Translations under genes and position numbers: made by a program
Shown here: piece by piece, positions 49,152-60,078 of the stretch
How the letters are laid out: each line of letters begins with the position of its first letter
How positions within the stretch are numbered: position 1 is the stretch's first letter
Origin: Homalodisca vitripennis
Lineage: Eukaryota > Arthropoda > Insecta > Hemiptera > Cicadellidae
Length of the DNA stretch: 64,000 nt
Assembly: GCF_021130785.1 (NCBI RefSeq)
Contig: NC_060211.1
Location: 22,367,001-22,431,000, forward strand
Reading direction: 5' to 3'
The notes under the pieces: model-generated
Told to the model about the DNA's origin: nothing
Databases searched by the model: none
The model's input: only the letters and a program-made list of their open reading frames with translations

Positions 49152-49890
49152 CTACTGATCTGGAATAAGCTCCTAATTAACTAACTAGTTACATTTAAAA
49201 TATAAGTTATACACGTTAAAAAAGGTCACGTAACTAAACCTATAAGTAGTTAATTTATTGAAAATAATAAAAATAATTGAGAGGACTAGACATAAACAGA
49301 TAATTTAATTAAATACATAATTCATTGTACTTATTTTGAATTTTATTGTATAATTATATAAATTTCGTTTCATTAAATTGTTAAATGTTATAATACATAT
49401 TTTATTATCTACTTTAGTGTTAACATATTATTGAAAACACCCCGTATAACTCTGTAATATTAGTATAGTTTTTGTAATATCTTTTGTAAAGTTTTTTTTA
49501 AATTAACAACTTTAAAATGTGTTTACCTTTAGTGTTGGACTTTTGCAACATTTATTTTAGTACAACTTAACATACATTGTTAATGAAAACATCTGCCTTC
49601 TAAATAGTTGCTGACTGAGCACTTGACATACCAAATTTCACTGTATGTACAAAAGAATATTTACATAACATTTAAAAACTACCTTATAAAACAGTTACCC
49701 TGATATTTTGTTGATTTTGGACAATAAATAATATAAAACCGCTTTTACTGCTCCCGTATATAATGAGTTACAAACAAATTGGTTTTTCTTTTTAATTTTA
49801 TCAGTAAATCAAAATTGTGAAGTAGTTCCCGGACAGGGTGTGTTTCTACAACTTATAAAGTTATACTAAATTGTAAGCAATGAAAACCAA
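49152..49890. other. AT-rich stretch
   Basis: Nothing recognised to the right of the satellite. Confidence 0.4.
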
Positions 49891-50740
49891 TCTTCGTCTC
49901 ACATTCCCTTTGTTTATCAGAATCAAAACCCAGAAGCCCTCTTAAGAAGGTACGAGTAACTCACGAATAAAATTTCAAATCTATACCACTCATTCATTTA
50001 TACGAGATATCGGTTATACAGATAGACACCAGAATATAATATGGAAAAGGAATAATTCTTAAAAGTTAAACTCCAGCAGACAAAAATAAACTGTTATCCT
50101 GCTGAGTAATAGGCTTCAATGACGCCCACCATTATAAATATTCTTGCCTGTGTAAAAATAAAGACCAATTTAAAATTAAAACTAACACTTAGTCTCCGTT
50201 TATAACTTATGCCCGTGGAATTAAATGCACCGTGTTTGAACTCAGTGTTCCTCATATAGAAATTAAGGTCCGTGTATTTCAAGTCTATGTATCAGTTCTT
50301 TTTCGATGTATCATGTGGACAGTCAGACAGATGGACAGATAGACAGACAGACAGAAATATTTCCCAACTCTTTGAGTTATAGATATGCTTTGGTAACGCT
50401 CAAGTAATAAATAAAAATGTCACATGTTAAAATCTCATATTATTGTATTCAATTTACTTACAAATTAATTAATTCTGATATATACTCCTTTCTATAACGG
50501 TTAACAAAAAGACCAATGTAAAAAACATATTCACTAATGCTTAGACAAATCCTAACCAGTGATATGCACCATAATCGGCCTCAATGTTGCGCATATAAAT
50601 ATGAAGCTTCATGTACATTCAAATCTACAATTTAGTTCATTTTGAGACATCGCGTGGACAGATAGAGAGCAGAAATGCAATTATTCCAGCCCATCGAGTA
50701 ATAGGCTTTGATAACGCTCAGCAAATAAAATATAACTATC
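49891..50740. repeat. Degenerate tandem repeats with GACAGACAG core
   Basis: Two to three diverged units of about 330-350 bp. Each has a gaccaat.taaaa segment, a middle part with a tcaatg or ttaaatgcacc phrase, a ttcaa.tcta segment, a .gtggacag..agacag core (50,313-50,355; 50,650-50,668), and a closing gagtaataggctttgataacg. Related sequence lies at 61,890-62,700. This layout, with a run of gacag before a conserved tail, is common in insect repeats. Confidence 0.6.
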
Positions 50741-52339
50741 GGTAAAGAATACTTGTAAAACATTTGTTAACAAATATACTCGTTTATGTGCACTTCTCCA
50801 AATCATATTTTTATACATTAAAAATATAATATAATGATACGTTCTTTTTTAAGACTATCAATGAACAAAAACTGAAGCCTACATGTAGACTTAATTGAAG
50901 TCAAAGACTAGAAGAGTAATATCGGGTAGATCGTCCTCGGAGAGGTATAGAAGAGTTTTTGTTGGACGAAAGTCCCTTAGGTAATCTTTACAAACTGTCA
51001 AAACTCTTAATTGAAATTTTTATATTATGAAATTGAGTTTATTTTTATATTTTCACCGTGAGACCGTATAAAATCAATAGTGCTATTATAGCGTAAAAAG
51101 TAAAAAATGTCATATCAGCATACTTGTTGGATCATTTATCCCTAAGAATATATACAGAAATATTATTTTTTTTATTCTCTAATCGATAGCGATGAAAAGA
51201 ATAATCCTATTACGGTGAGTTTTCTGAAACGAGATTTTCAGAAACCTCTTGAGTTAAGCGTGATTTTATTATATTTTTAATCTCAAGTTGTGGCAAATAA
51301 CGGCAGTAAATTAATTCGTGAATTAATAAAAAAAACCATTGTTAGTTTATACATCTTATTAAGCCACACAATTTGGTAAAAAGAAACTTAACTTAATTCC
51401 ATAAATTTAAAATGGCGGCAAAAAAGTTTGAAATGTAACTATGCATATATTACACAAATATATGGAATTAAAAATATAAATAATTTTTATTTTCATATTT
51501 ACATTTATAATAAACTCATGATTACTACTTGGTTTTGTAAGTATATAATATTTTTGAAATCCCATTACTAGAATTCGAAACCCAAATGTAATACTATTTA
51601 AAAATTTGATATAGTTTTCTATCAGTATTACAATTTTAATTGATATCATAATATGAAACGTACACTTATGTATTATTGTATTTAAAATGTTTTTGTAGCA
51701 GAGTAACAATATTCACATTACAATTAAAATATGTTTTTCAGCGTGAATAAAACATCTTTTATTATATTATAAAATGTGAAGGCAGCGAAATATTAATAAT
51801 TTAACATAAAATAGCTCATAATCAACATAAATAATTTTTTAAAGATGTATCTATAAACTTTTTATCGTATTAAAATACAAAATGAGTTTTGATGCTGTAC
51901 TAAAATGAATAAAAACATTTCCATTATTCATGGTTATCTATGAACATGAATCATATATTTTATTAGAAACAAGTGTTCTTACAAATGCAACGATGAATAT
52001 ATTTAAAAGAGTATTGATTACTTTAATAACAATTCTGATATAGTCTGAATTTTTCAATTGCTCCCAAACGTAGCTTTTTTAGGAAACCCGGTTAGTTTTA
52101 CTATCCGAAAACTCGTTCTCTGACAGTCGGTTTGCGGTGTCTCACATAAAACCCATAAATATCCTGTATACTTAACTTTCATAAATATTTATTGATATTG
52201 AATTGCCATGTTGCCAATTGGGAAATTATTTTATAGGTCTTTGTTTTGCTATTTAATGTTTGGTTTTATTATTTAATCAGGCACACTTTTGAATGAATGA
52301 GCTTTAATGAAACATTATTTAATCACAAAACATGAGAGA
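50741..52339. other. AT-rich intergenic stretch
   Basis: Nothing recognised. The 100-residue minus-strand frame at 51,407-51,709 has the I/N/Y/F/K-rich content of AT-rich noncoding DNA. Confidence 0.4.
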
Positions 52340-52344
52340 TCTGC

Positions 52345-52415
52345 ATTTTAGTGGTTGATATGCTCCCAGTAAAGTGAAGGATTTGAGTTCGAGTCACGAT
52401 GTATTATAAGCACTT
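52345..52415 (+). other. tRNA-like pol III promoter (SINE head or tRNA relic)
   Basis: tagtggttgatatgctcc resembles an A box with its D-arm, and gagttcgagtc, 27 bp further on, resembles a B box. The spacing fits a tRNA gene. The T-stem and acceptor stem pair poorly, so it is not a functional tRNA. It lies about 65 bp upstream of a LINE-like 3' end and may be the head of a SINE or an old tRNA pseudogene. Confidence 0.35.
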
Positions 52416-52479
52416 TTTTGATCAATAAATAAAATATTTTATTAAATATTGTGGAATAAAAAATGTCAACAACCAAAAA

Positions 52480-52756
52480 AAATTCAAAGCTCGTCTTAAA
52501 CACCTATTGGTGTCAAAAGCGTTTTACTCTGTCGAAGAATTCATGATAAGTCGCTGGGATAATTAAAACTATTATATGACTGAAATTGTTGTATCTGAAG
52601 TCAGTGTGGCTGTATTTGCTTAAATGAAGAAAATGTATTTCTGACTGTGTGTAAATGGTTGAATTGGATTAACTGTGGTTTTTCCGTTGGTAATATTTTG
52701 ACGATTGCGGTACAAGGAGTTATTGTCTGATGCAATAAAGACTTTATTATTATTAT
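52480..52756 (+). mobile_element. Non-LTR retrotransposon 3' end
   Basis: The opening translation, FKARLKHLLVSKAFYSVEEF then MISRWDN, matches the extreme C-terminus of the same LINE type seen at 5541-6177, whose end also has a vKxiL/aFYS..EFM-like block. A 3' UTR follows, ending gatgcaataaagact and an ATT-type tail (52,742-52,756). It is 5'-truncated. The shared tail type supports a common source family. Confidence 0.68.
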
Positions 52757-52832
52757 CAATATATACGCATACACACACGTACACTCACACGCGCACGCAT
52801 GTACACGCACGCACACGCACATACATATACTC
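52757..52832. repeat. Imperfect (CA)n/(CGCA)n microsatellite
   Basis: Purine-pyrimidine alternation with acgcac and acacac units, immediately after the retrotransposon tail. It may have grown from that tail. Confidence 0.9.
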
Positions 52833-53960
52833 TTGGCCGTAAGTTAGGTTCCAGTTAAAAGCATTCGTCCAAGCCCAATGTTATCTTTAACCCAAAATAA
52901 CATTCACCAGCAGACCAGAGACAGGCTGTTCTACTTTGAACTGATGAAGCCTAAATATTTCGTTTCTAAAATCAGAAACGCTGATATGATGTGATCGATT
53001 TCCCTTCAAACTTAGAAATTTCTTAACCTCACTGACTCCAAGTCTTTTTGGTGCGTAGAACGTGCGTAACTGTTCAAAATATACGGACATTAAGTTTTCA
53101 CCACTAAAGCAAATAATAATGAATATTGGTTAGATGTTTCTATATTTCAAACTTATTAAAACTAACGTATCTCTAGGCCTAATTTAGCTGGCTATACGAG
53201 GTTAAAGAAAAACTATCTTCTTCCAAGAAAACCTTAAAATGGTTCATTTTAAATACTGGACTTCTTCCTGGTGTTAGTTATACAACCAGGATTCCTTATG
53301 AAGAATTGTATGTTTCTTTTGGCATTTAAGAACTGATTGCTTGAATTTTTGTTTAGGTAATCTTATAATAATTTCTGTGAAGACGAAAAATTATAATCAC
53401 CATTTATGTATTTAACAAGCTGAAAACATTGTTTTAGGTAGGAGCATGTTTTAAAACATCAATTCATGAAACCTCTAAAATTGTCATATGTGTTTATAAA
53501 CATGAACTTTACTTTTTAATAATGACCTAAGTACTATAATTTCATGTTAAATAAACAATATTTTAATATAGTTTTATTTTTATTCATCTTCCTAATGTTG
53601 GTATTTTATTTCATTTATCAAAGAAAGAATTTAATTTCTAAACAATAATGGGTGTTTCTGAGTGAGGAAATACAATATAAGTTTATTGTGAGTTTACTGT
53701 TACAAGGGAATCACGATCTAACTTTCTTGTCTTTCGATTGTAAAAGTTGTGTCCCCATTAATCCTTCAACGTCTGCAAACTGTTTGGGCACTTATTTTGA
53801 AATAGTAATTTGTTTCAATTTTGCATATAAATTATGTTTTATATGATTGTTGAAAAGAAATAGAAATAAAAATAGGTTTTTGTCAAAATAATGTATTGCC
53901 ATCACTGTGTAAATACTGTTAAAACGCGATTTCAAAGTAATGTTTGTACGATTTAACTAA
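52833..53960. other. Intergenic stretch
   Basis: A 67-residue minus-strand frame at 52,887-53,090 is GC-richer than its surroundings but shows no recognised domain or splice sites. Confidence 0.35.
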
Positions 53961-53970
53961 GTGGTGATAC

Positions 53971-54147
53971 ATGGATAGAGAGATATTGAGGTATCTGCAG
54001 AAGGAGAACAAAGAGTTTTGTGACCGACAGATTTCGTGCGGCACATTCACGACGGCCATCAACAAAGTAATGTCAGCAGTAAAGAATCATAGCAGTAATT
54101 ACTTCTTATTCTGGAATTTTATTACTGGTTATAACCTTTTTATCTAG
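53971..54147 (+). CDS. Protein-like short exon, unknown
   Basis: A 58-codon frame. Its first 32 residues (MDREILRYLQKENKEFCDRQ, then ISCGTFTTAINK) are charged and protein-like, and sit in a GC-richer patch. The codons after aacaaa turn AT-biased, and gtaatg at 54,067 could be a donor, so the real exon may be 53,971-54,066. A possible acceptor (ttaactaag) lies just upstream. No family was recognised and no partner exon was linked. Confidence 0.3.
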   Translation: MDREILRYLQKENKEFCDRQISCGTFTTAINKVMSAVKNHSSNYFLFWNFITGYNLFI

Positions 54148-55411
54148 TTCAGTAATTCGTGGACCTCTGACATAACAGATCGTTTTAAGGAAATACTAAT
54201 ATTATACAGTTAATAAAGAAGCCAGTTGTAAGTAACCATATTTTTACAATAATTTGTAATAAAGTCATCCCACAACATACTTTAAGACCATGATTTTATA
54301 CCCACTTAAACTCCATCCAGGCTTTCAGTTTCCAGTACAGTGTTACGAAATTTTATCAGTTATCGTTCTATTATCATTATTGTGTGTTTATACGTATACA
54401 AATTTTTCAAAAATAAAAACCCTTAAGTACAGTGTGATCTCGAATAGTATGTTTTACGTCTTTTGCGGAGAAACTTTGTTCATGTCCGTAAATGTTTCCC
54501 ACCCTTACTCCGATTATTCCCAATATAACGCCAAAAGAACATCAATCGTAGCTGGACTGGCAAAAAGTAGATCTCTCAACCAAAGCTGATTAAATGTCCC
54601 AATCAGAACCACTATAGGCATAACGTCAGCAATAAGGGGTTTATGTAGAACTTTTAACGCTGTGATATAATAAGAGTATTACGATCATAGTTCAACAAAG
54701 TTGGCTGTTTAGGAAATATCGAGTTCTTTTGGGTTTGAATATGATCTTTAGTTCGTCTTTAATCCATCAATAATTTCTGAAAAATGTTGTAGAAAGTTTG
54801 AGTATTCTATTTATATTTAAACGACGTTTTTTTCTAGAAATCATTCATCTGGACACCGTAACATATTGTGGCAGCAATTTACATTAGTATGAAATAAAAC
54901 CTTAAATAGACATTTTTCCTACTTTTTTTACTAGGCATTGGTTTTAATGTGCAATTTTCATTATATAGACCACTTTTTATTGTTCTTGTGTTCTGATTGT
55001 TTAGTTTAATTTGATTTAATAACAGTTATTGGTACAATTATTCATTATTATTATTAACTGCTAGTAATTCATAATGTTATTTATCCTTGTTGTTATTGTT
55101 AACTATTAACTATTTAACTTTCCATCTTTTTTAATTTAGTGTAATGGCACAAGTCCACGATATTCAATTAAAATAAGTATAAGGTAGACTGATTTAGATT
55201 ATGAGTAAAGTATTGCTTAGCCTCCGGTACCACAAGATGATGGCTAGTTATATTGCATGTATTTGGCCTATAATACTTTTTCAATCTAGTACTGTATAAA
55301 TCATTGTTTCTTTGGTTCATTTCATTGCAAAATATTGAAATTTAATATTTTACCACATAAGACCTTACAATTACTGTAAAGAACTAAAACTAAGATCCTC
55401 TAAGTTTGTAA
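54148..55411. other. AT-rich intergenic stretch
   Basis: The 99-residue plus-strand frame at 54,290-54,589 is hydrophobic and AT-biased, so I do not call it a gene. Confidence 0.35.
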
Positions 55412-55437
55412 ATGGCTTTTGTATATAAGTACAAGTT

Positions 55438-55450
55438 GGGGGGGGGGGGG
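55438..55450. repeat. Poly-G tract, 13 bp
   Basis: A G homopolymer inside an open plus-strand frame (55,412-55,900). A C-rich tract lies about 100 bp to the right (55,541-55,550). Length errors here would change that frame. Confidence 0.9.
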
Positions 55451-55524
55451 ATTAGGTACATCCTCCCTCGTGTACCAAACACTGCACATTCACTATTGTG
55501 TGGAACACGTGAGATAAGGCAGTG

Positions 55525-55740
55525 TCAGGTCACCACCACACCCCCCCCCACTTCCCACACCGCCGCTATTGTTTGTACAATACAATTACAGTGGTACAGT
55601 GTTACTCTGGTCTCATTCCATAGACATTTCATTTCCTCTGGTTTGTCTGCGACACACAAGAGAGTGTTAGATGTAAGACCTGGTGCTGGGAACACTGTCC
55701 AGGATATGTATCTTTGTGATTCTACAATCAAATGTGCCAT
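55525..55740 (-). CDS. Candidate minus-strand exon, Cys- and Trp-containing
   Basis: On the minus strand an acceptor-like ttgattgtag precedes an open frame that reads SQRYISWTVFPAPGLTSNTL, then LCVADKPEEMKCLWNETRVT and LYHCNCIVQTIAAVWE before a G-rich end and a stop. The content is strongly protein-like, with C, W, P and an N-E-T sequon. It may stop at TGA or leave by a gtgggg donor after VWE. The opposite strand is open for 162 codons but has poorer content. The exon starts with two bases of a split codon, the same phase as the terminal exon at 57,101-57,435, so it could be an alternative 3' exon of that gene. No family was recognised. Confidence 0.33.
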   Translation of the reverse strand: MAHLIVESQRYISWTVFPAPGLTSNTLLCVADKPEEMKCLWNETRVTLYHCNCIVQTIAAVWEVGGGVVVT

Positions 55741-55907
55741 AGTATCACACATATTTTCTTTACATTGTTTAAGTAAAAGTGATATTACATTACATTGTAT
55801 AAATAAGTGTTTACAAAATGGTGTTACAAACTATAACTATAAAAATATGTCGAGAAAGAAGTCCTTTAACCGCTATACGCAATTTATTATTTTTTATTAA
55901 TTTTATT

Positions 55908-56280
55908 AATGAATTTCTCGTTATAGTGTCCATATAGTTCTGATAGGTTTTGAAGATATCATTGATATTCTGTAGTTATGTTGGCTTCTGAACTAGTCAT
56001 AAAAGAATTTTTCAATTTCGAATCTCTGCTCTCCTGGTAGTTTTTTTGAAACCATGTATGTCTAAACTAGTCGTACACCGTTACTATTTTACATGTCCAT
56101 TTTTTTTTCCATAATTATTAAAAGTTCTTGCCTACTGGAAAAGTTTTAGAGGATTGTTTGGCGTTGAAGTGATGAAGTAATGAGCAACTAGAAGAAGTCA
56201 ACATAACTACAGAATATCAATGATATTTTCAAAACATATAAGAACTATATGGACTCTAGAACGAGAAATTCTGCGACGCA
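55908..56280. mobile_element. Foldback/MITE-like element, copy 1
   Basis: The left arm starts aatttctcgttatag.gtcc and continues to tgtagttatgttggctt (55,911-55,990). Its reverse complement reappears as the right arm at about 56,193-56,270, ending agaacgagaaattctgcgac. Arms are about 75-80 bp and the interior about 200 bp. No coding capacity. Copy 2 lies at 56,745-57,006. Confidence 0.75.
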
Positions 56281-56662
56281 CATAACGATTATACGAAAGG
56301 AATATTTCATGTTGACATGTAACAAACATTTTATTTACGAAAAGTATGGTGTTGACATTCAGGACTATTTGTTCTGGGGTGTCATAATTTAATATAGCTC
56401 CTAGTATTGCTATAGTTCATATAATATCTCTTTATATCTCATTTGCTAACTATTTCTAGGAGGAGAAGATACGATAAAAACACAAAAAGAATGTGTTTGG
56501 CTGTATGATTATGTTGAATGTATTATGCAGAGTTTGACTTAGATTATAACATATCGCTAAGGTGGTTTTTGTACCTGTATTTTGTCAATTTAAGTAATCT
56601 CTATGCAGTTCTCTAGTATCAAAGAGCCCATACTCTCCTAATACTTTGTCGCTCTAGTCATA

Positions 56663-56733
<71 letters not shown>
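56663..56733. repeat. (TA)n microsatellite, ~70 bp
   Basis: Uninterrupted TA run, ending in tatgtatata just left of the second foldback copy. Confidence 0.98.
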
Positions 56734-56734
<1 letters not shown>

Positions 56735-56744
56735 AACCATACAA

Positions 56745-57006
56745 AGTCGCAGAATTTCTCGTTATAGAGTCCATATAGTTCTGATAGGTTTTGAAAATAT
56801 CATTTATATTCTGTAGTTATGTTGACTTCTGAACTAGTCATAAAAGAACTGTTCAGTTTAGAATCCCTGCTCTCCTGGTAGTTTTTTTGGAACCATGTAT
56901 GTCTAAACTAGTCGTACACTGTTACTAGTTCCATAATTATTAAAAGTTCTTGCCTACTGGAAATTTTGAGGATTGTTTGGCGTTGAAGCGATGAAGTAAT
57001 GAGCAA
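56745..57006. mobile_element. Foldback/MITE-like element, copy 2 (right arm missing)
   Basis: Direct repeat of 55,911-56,190. It begins gtcgcagaatttctcg, which matches the right-arm end of copy 1 read in reverse. It ends after gatgaagtaatgagcaa with no inverted right arm. By eye it is about 90% identical, with one interior deletion. Confidence 0.78.
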
Positions 57007-57100
57007 GGTCATAAATTTGCTTGTCTGTATTTCTTTATAGTTCCTCATAGTAATGGATTGAAAATTTCAAATCACTATCATTCGCTTACTTATGTTCTCG

Positions 57101-57435
57101 TTACACAAAATAAACCACACGACACCGTACGTTGATCTCTCCAGACTGGTAATCAGGTTTGGCTCTCCTGTGATGTATGTAGTATCCTTCAATGGTCTGA
57201 CAACTAGTCTCCGTGGCTGTGTAAGTCACAAGGCGCTCCCTCTGCAGCCTTAGACAGTGAACTGCAGATCTCACAGCTGTGTACTGCTGCCGCGCTGATG
57301 GCACAGGATCAGCCTCACCGGGTCTCAGAGCTGGACATTCTGTAGTGCCAGACAGTCCTGTCCCTCCTGGTAGGGCCCGGCCGGCACCATCTCCTGGGCG
57401 TACGAAGACCGACTGAACTGCCAACAACACAACTC
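57101..57435 (-). CDS. Terminal exon of an unrecognised gene
   Basis: Starts after an acceptor (aattaaactttag) at 57,436-57,438 and runs 111 codons to TAA at 57,101-57,103. The reading is GVVLLAVQSVFVRPGDGAGR, a G/P-rich stretch with one Cys (TTECP), then SAVHCLRLQRERLVTYTATE, TSCQTIEGYYIHHRRAKPDY and a final NVRCRVVYFV. The second half has Cys spacing faintly like PAN/apple domains, but that is only a suggestion. It is markedly GC-rich against AT-rich flanks. The frame joins in phase to exons at 57,529-57,586, 58,032-58,061 and 61,154-61,209 with no stop across the junctions. No poly(A) signal was seen close by. The function is not recognised. Confidence 0.48.
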
Positions 57436-57528
57436 CTAAAGTTTAATTAAATCACGAAACTGTTCAGTTAAAACCATAGCAATTATTTAACAATGTACTG
57501 TTATCGTTTATGATTCATAGGAACTTAC

Positions 57529-57586
57529 CGAAACTGAAGTCATGCCTGTGCAGGAGTGATGGGATGTTTCTTGAACCGCTTGGAAA
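57529..57586 (-). CDS. Internal exon (58 nt) of the same gene
   Basis: Acceptor gatagctgcag to its right, donor gtaagttc to its left (57,521-57,528). The frame reads FPSGSRNIPSLLHRHDFSF and leaves one base that completes a Gly codon in the terminal exon. The intron to that exon is 93 bp. The same frame closes with a stop just upstream of the acceptor, which supports splicing rather than a continuous frame. Confidence 0.45.
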
Positions 57587-58031
57587 CTGCAGCTATCACC
57601 TTATTACAATGCGTTTTATATCATATATTTTAAAATATTTATGTTTAAAAATGTTAAGTATGATAATTGTAATAAGTATTAAAAAAAAAATAAAAGTATA
57701 AATTACGTTAATATTTAAAAATAATTACATTAAGTGTATTAAAATCCAGGGAAAACAGATATTCATAATAAACTAGACTTAATTTATTTCACACCCATTT
57801 TTTGGGTATATCCAATATAAAATAGCACTTTTGGATTTAAAGTTTTATATGAAGGTTTCTTATATTTTACAGTCACAATGAACAAATTTAAAGTTCTTTA
57901 ACTCTCCACTTTATTAACTCAATATTGGAAAAATTCCTCCCTCTGGATCCCATTAGGAACTTCTTTTATTTAGTTTGTTTTACAGTATAATATAGGGTAT
58001 GTTATACAAAAATAACTTGCAGAATACTTAC
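57587..58031. other. Putative 445-bp intron
   Basis: AT-rich, with no other feature seen. Bounded by the splice sites described for the flanking exons. Confidence 0.35.
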
Positions 58032-58061
58032 TTCTCCATTGCAGAAGCTGAACAGTAACCC
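58032..58061 (-). CDS. 30-nt microexon of the same gene
   Basis: Perfect-looking acceptor tttgctttcag and donor gtaagtatt bracket exactly ten codons (GLLFSFCNGE), phase 0 at both ends and compatible with both neighbours. The intron to the next exon is 445 bp. A short exon is easy to find by chance; the phase fit and the quality of both sites are the support. Confidence 0.4.
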
Positions 58062-59390
58062 CTGAAAGCAAATGGAGTCCACATTAATATAGTATCTGAT
58101 ATACACATATTATACAGCCTTGTACGTTATTACAGCTAGCACAATAAATGTCTTAAAAGTCATATTGATGGTTTCAATTCATATCATTTACAGTAAAAGT
58201 TTAAAAATATACAAACATATATTACTAAATCTTAAAAAATCCTCAAACAAAATCTCATTCAGAAACAAATCAGGAACTTATGAAAATAAAAGCAACTACT
58301 AAATAAATAAATAGATAAATTGTTCACTTTCCAAACAAAAAAGAATTTCAAAACACGATTCAAAGAAAATTCTCACGTATGAAATATGAAAGAATGGAAC
58401 ACATCAGCTGGTGCGAAACACTGTATTGAAAACGTATTATGCCTGATACAAGTTTACGATTATTAAAAATGTTACAAACCCTACAAACTTGTATCGTTGG
58501 CAAATATTTTAAATAAACAAAAATTAAGAAAAATTCTAAAGAATGAAGACAGACTTAATGAAGATTTATTTGTACTGTTATATTAATTGTAAGAGAATTG
58601 AAATGTAATTTAAATATGTTACACTGGCTAACCATATATCCAAATAGTTCATTATATTTATTATTTAGAAAAATGTAAATAACTATTTATTCGTGGAGTC
58701 ACCTGACATAGAATCTTTGATTTTTAGAGGCCTCACAAAAATAAATTTTATATTGAAAAGATTGTCAAAATCATTTACAAGTGATATAAAACATTTTAGT
58801 TGTTTTATAGTGTGAATATTAGTTTGAATCATATTTTATCATACTGCAAGAGAGCAAAGGGGGAAGAAAAGAGTTTTCATGATAAAACACAAAACATTGC
58901 ATTTGAATACTTATCTATTCGTTGTGAGACCTTCTCTCCTGAGATAATTAAACATTCTCCTTTCCTTCACTTAACTGGCATGTTTTAAAGAATATAGGGA
59001 CTTCTATTTCAAAGTTTTTGCAAAGATGTGTATGATTCTAAATAGAGGCTTAAATAAAAAATAGTGGCTTAAATAAAAAATTCAGTCCGGAATAAACCTT
59101 TTCTGTGCATCTGCGAGTTATAGTTGAGACTGATGAATGGCTAACATAGTTAATTTTGTTATTTGTACATTGTTGGAATATATTAATCTGATATGGAACT
59201 TAATTTCATGGATATAATTCTTAAATATTTATTATTTAAATTTCATATCATGCTGCCCATTGCAATCACATTTATCACATTCAAATTTTGGATCAACTGT
59301 TTATAACTAACGATGGGGGTGGATTGACATATAGTTTAAATAGAGATTGATTCACAATACGTGCTTGCTCTATATGCATAGAGAAAGAAA
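58062..59390. other. AT-rich stretch, part of a putative intron
   Basis: Short plus-strand open frames (58,120-58,302; 58,800-58,988) are K/N/I/S-rich and not convincing. No other feature. Confidence 0.35.
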
Positions 59391-59391
59391 A

Positions 59392-59530
59392 TCAAATCAA
59401 AATCAAAATCAAAAAACATCTTTATTTCCATTATGGTACAAAAAATTTAGAAATCATAGGAGCACAATTTTACATTTATAATATAAAATTACTTCAGTAA
59501 TTAACATAAAACTGCAAACAAATTAAATAC
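59392..59530 (-). mobile_element. Retroposon 3' end with (TTTTGA)-like tail, minus orientation
   Basis: Read on the minus strand, ttttttgtaccataatgg is followed by aaataaagatgttttttg and a tail of attttgattttgatttgatt-type repeats. The plus strand shows it as aatcaaatcaaaatcaaaat at 59,392-59,415. This is a simple-repeat-tailed LINE or SINE 3' end. The upstream extent is uncertain. Confidence 0.55.
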
Positions 59531-59826
<296 letters not shown>

Positions 59827-59830
59827 ACAT

Positions 59831-60074
59831 ACTGATCGCGAGAGAAAAGAAGAGACCTGGATTCTGGCCTATCTGAAATTTGCAGGCGCTACTACTAGTA
59901 TGTTGCCGCGCCTTGTTTCGTAATTCCATTATTGTTTCACTGTTCCATTGCTATGATAATCAATTCGCAGGGTTGGCTGTGGGGCGAAGCGCCTGAAATT
60001 ATCGCGCGGCAACACACTAGTACACAGCTGTGCGCCGGCACGGGCCAGGTCTCTTCTTTTCTCTCGCCATCAGT
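59831..60074. mobile_element. Small MITE, 244 bp, with long inverted arms
   Basis: The left end is actgatcgcgagagaaaaga and continues agagacctgg. The right end read in reverse is actgatggcgagagaaaaga and continues agagacctgg. That makes 30-bp termini with a single mismatch. A further inner pair (tactagtatgttgccgcgc and its partner) extends the arms to about 80 bp. acat directly flanks both ends (59,827-59,830; 60,075-60,078), a possible 4-bp target duplication, though the microsatellite context makes that weak. It is GC-rich and noncoding. Confidence 0.85.
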
Positions 60075-60078
60075 ACAT

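Noticed and set aside
52345..52415. Functional tRNA gene
   Set aside because: Only the promoter boxes resemble a tRNA; the T and acceptor stems do not pair.
54290..54589. 99-residue plus-strand frame
   Set aside because: AT-biased, with no splice or domain evidence.
55412..55900. Longest plus-strand frame (162 codons) as a gene
   Set aside because: It crosses a 13-bp G tract and its tail is AT-derived; the opposite strand has the more protein-like reading and an acceptor site.
57240..57435. Confident PAN/apple domain in the terminal exon
   Set aside because: Only a loose cysteine resemblance; key cysteines expected in the family are not seen.
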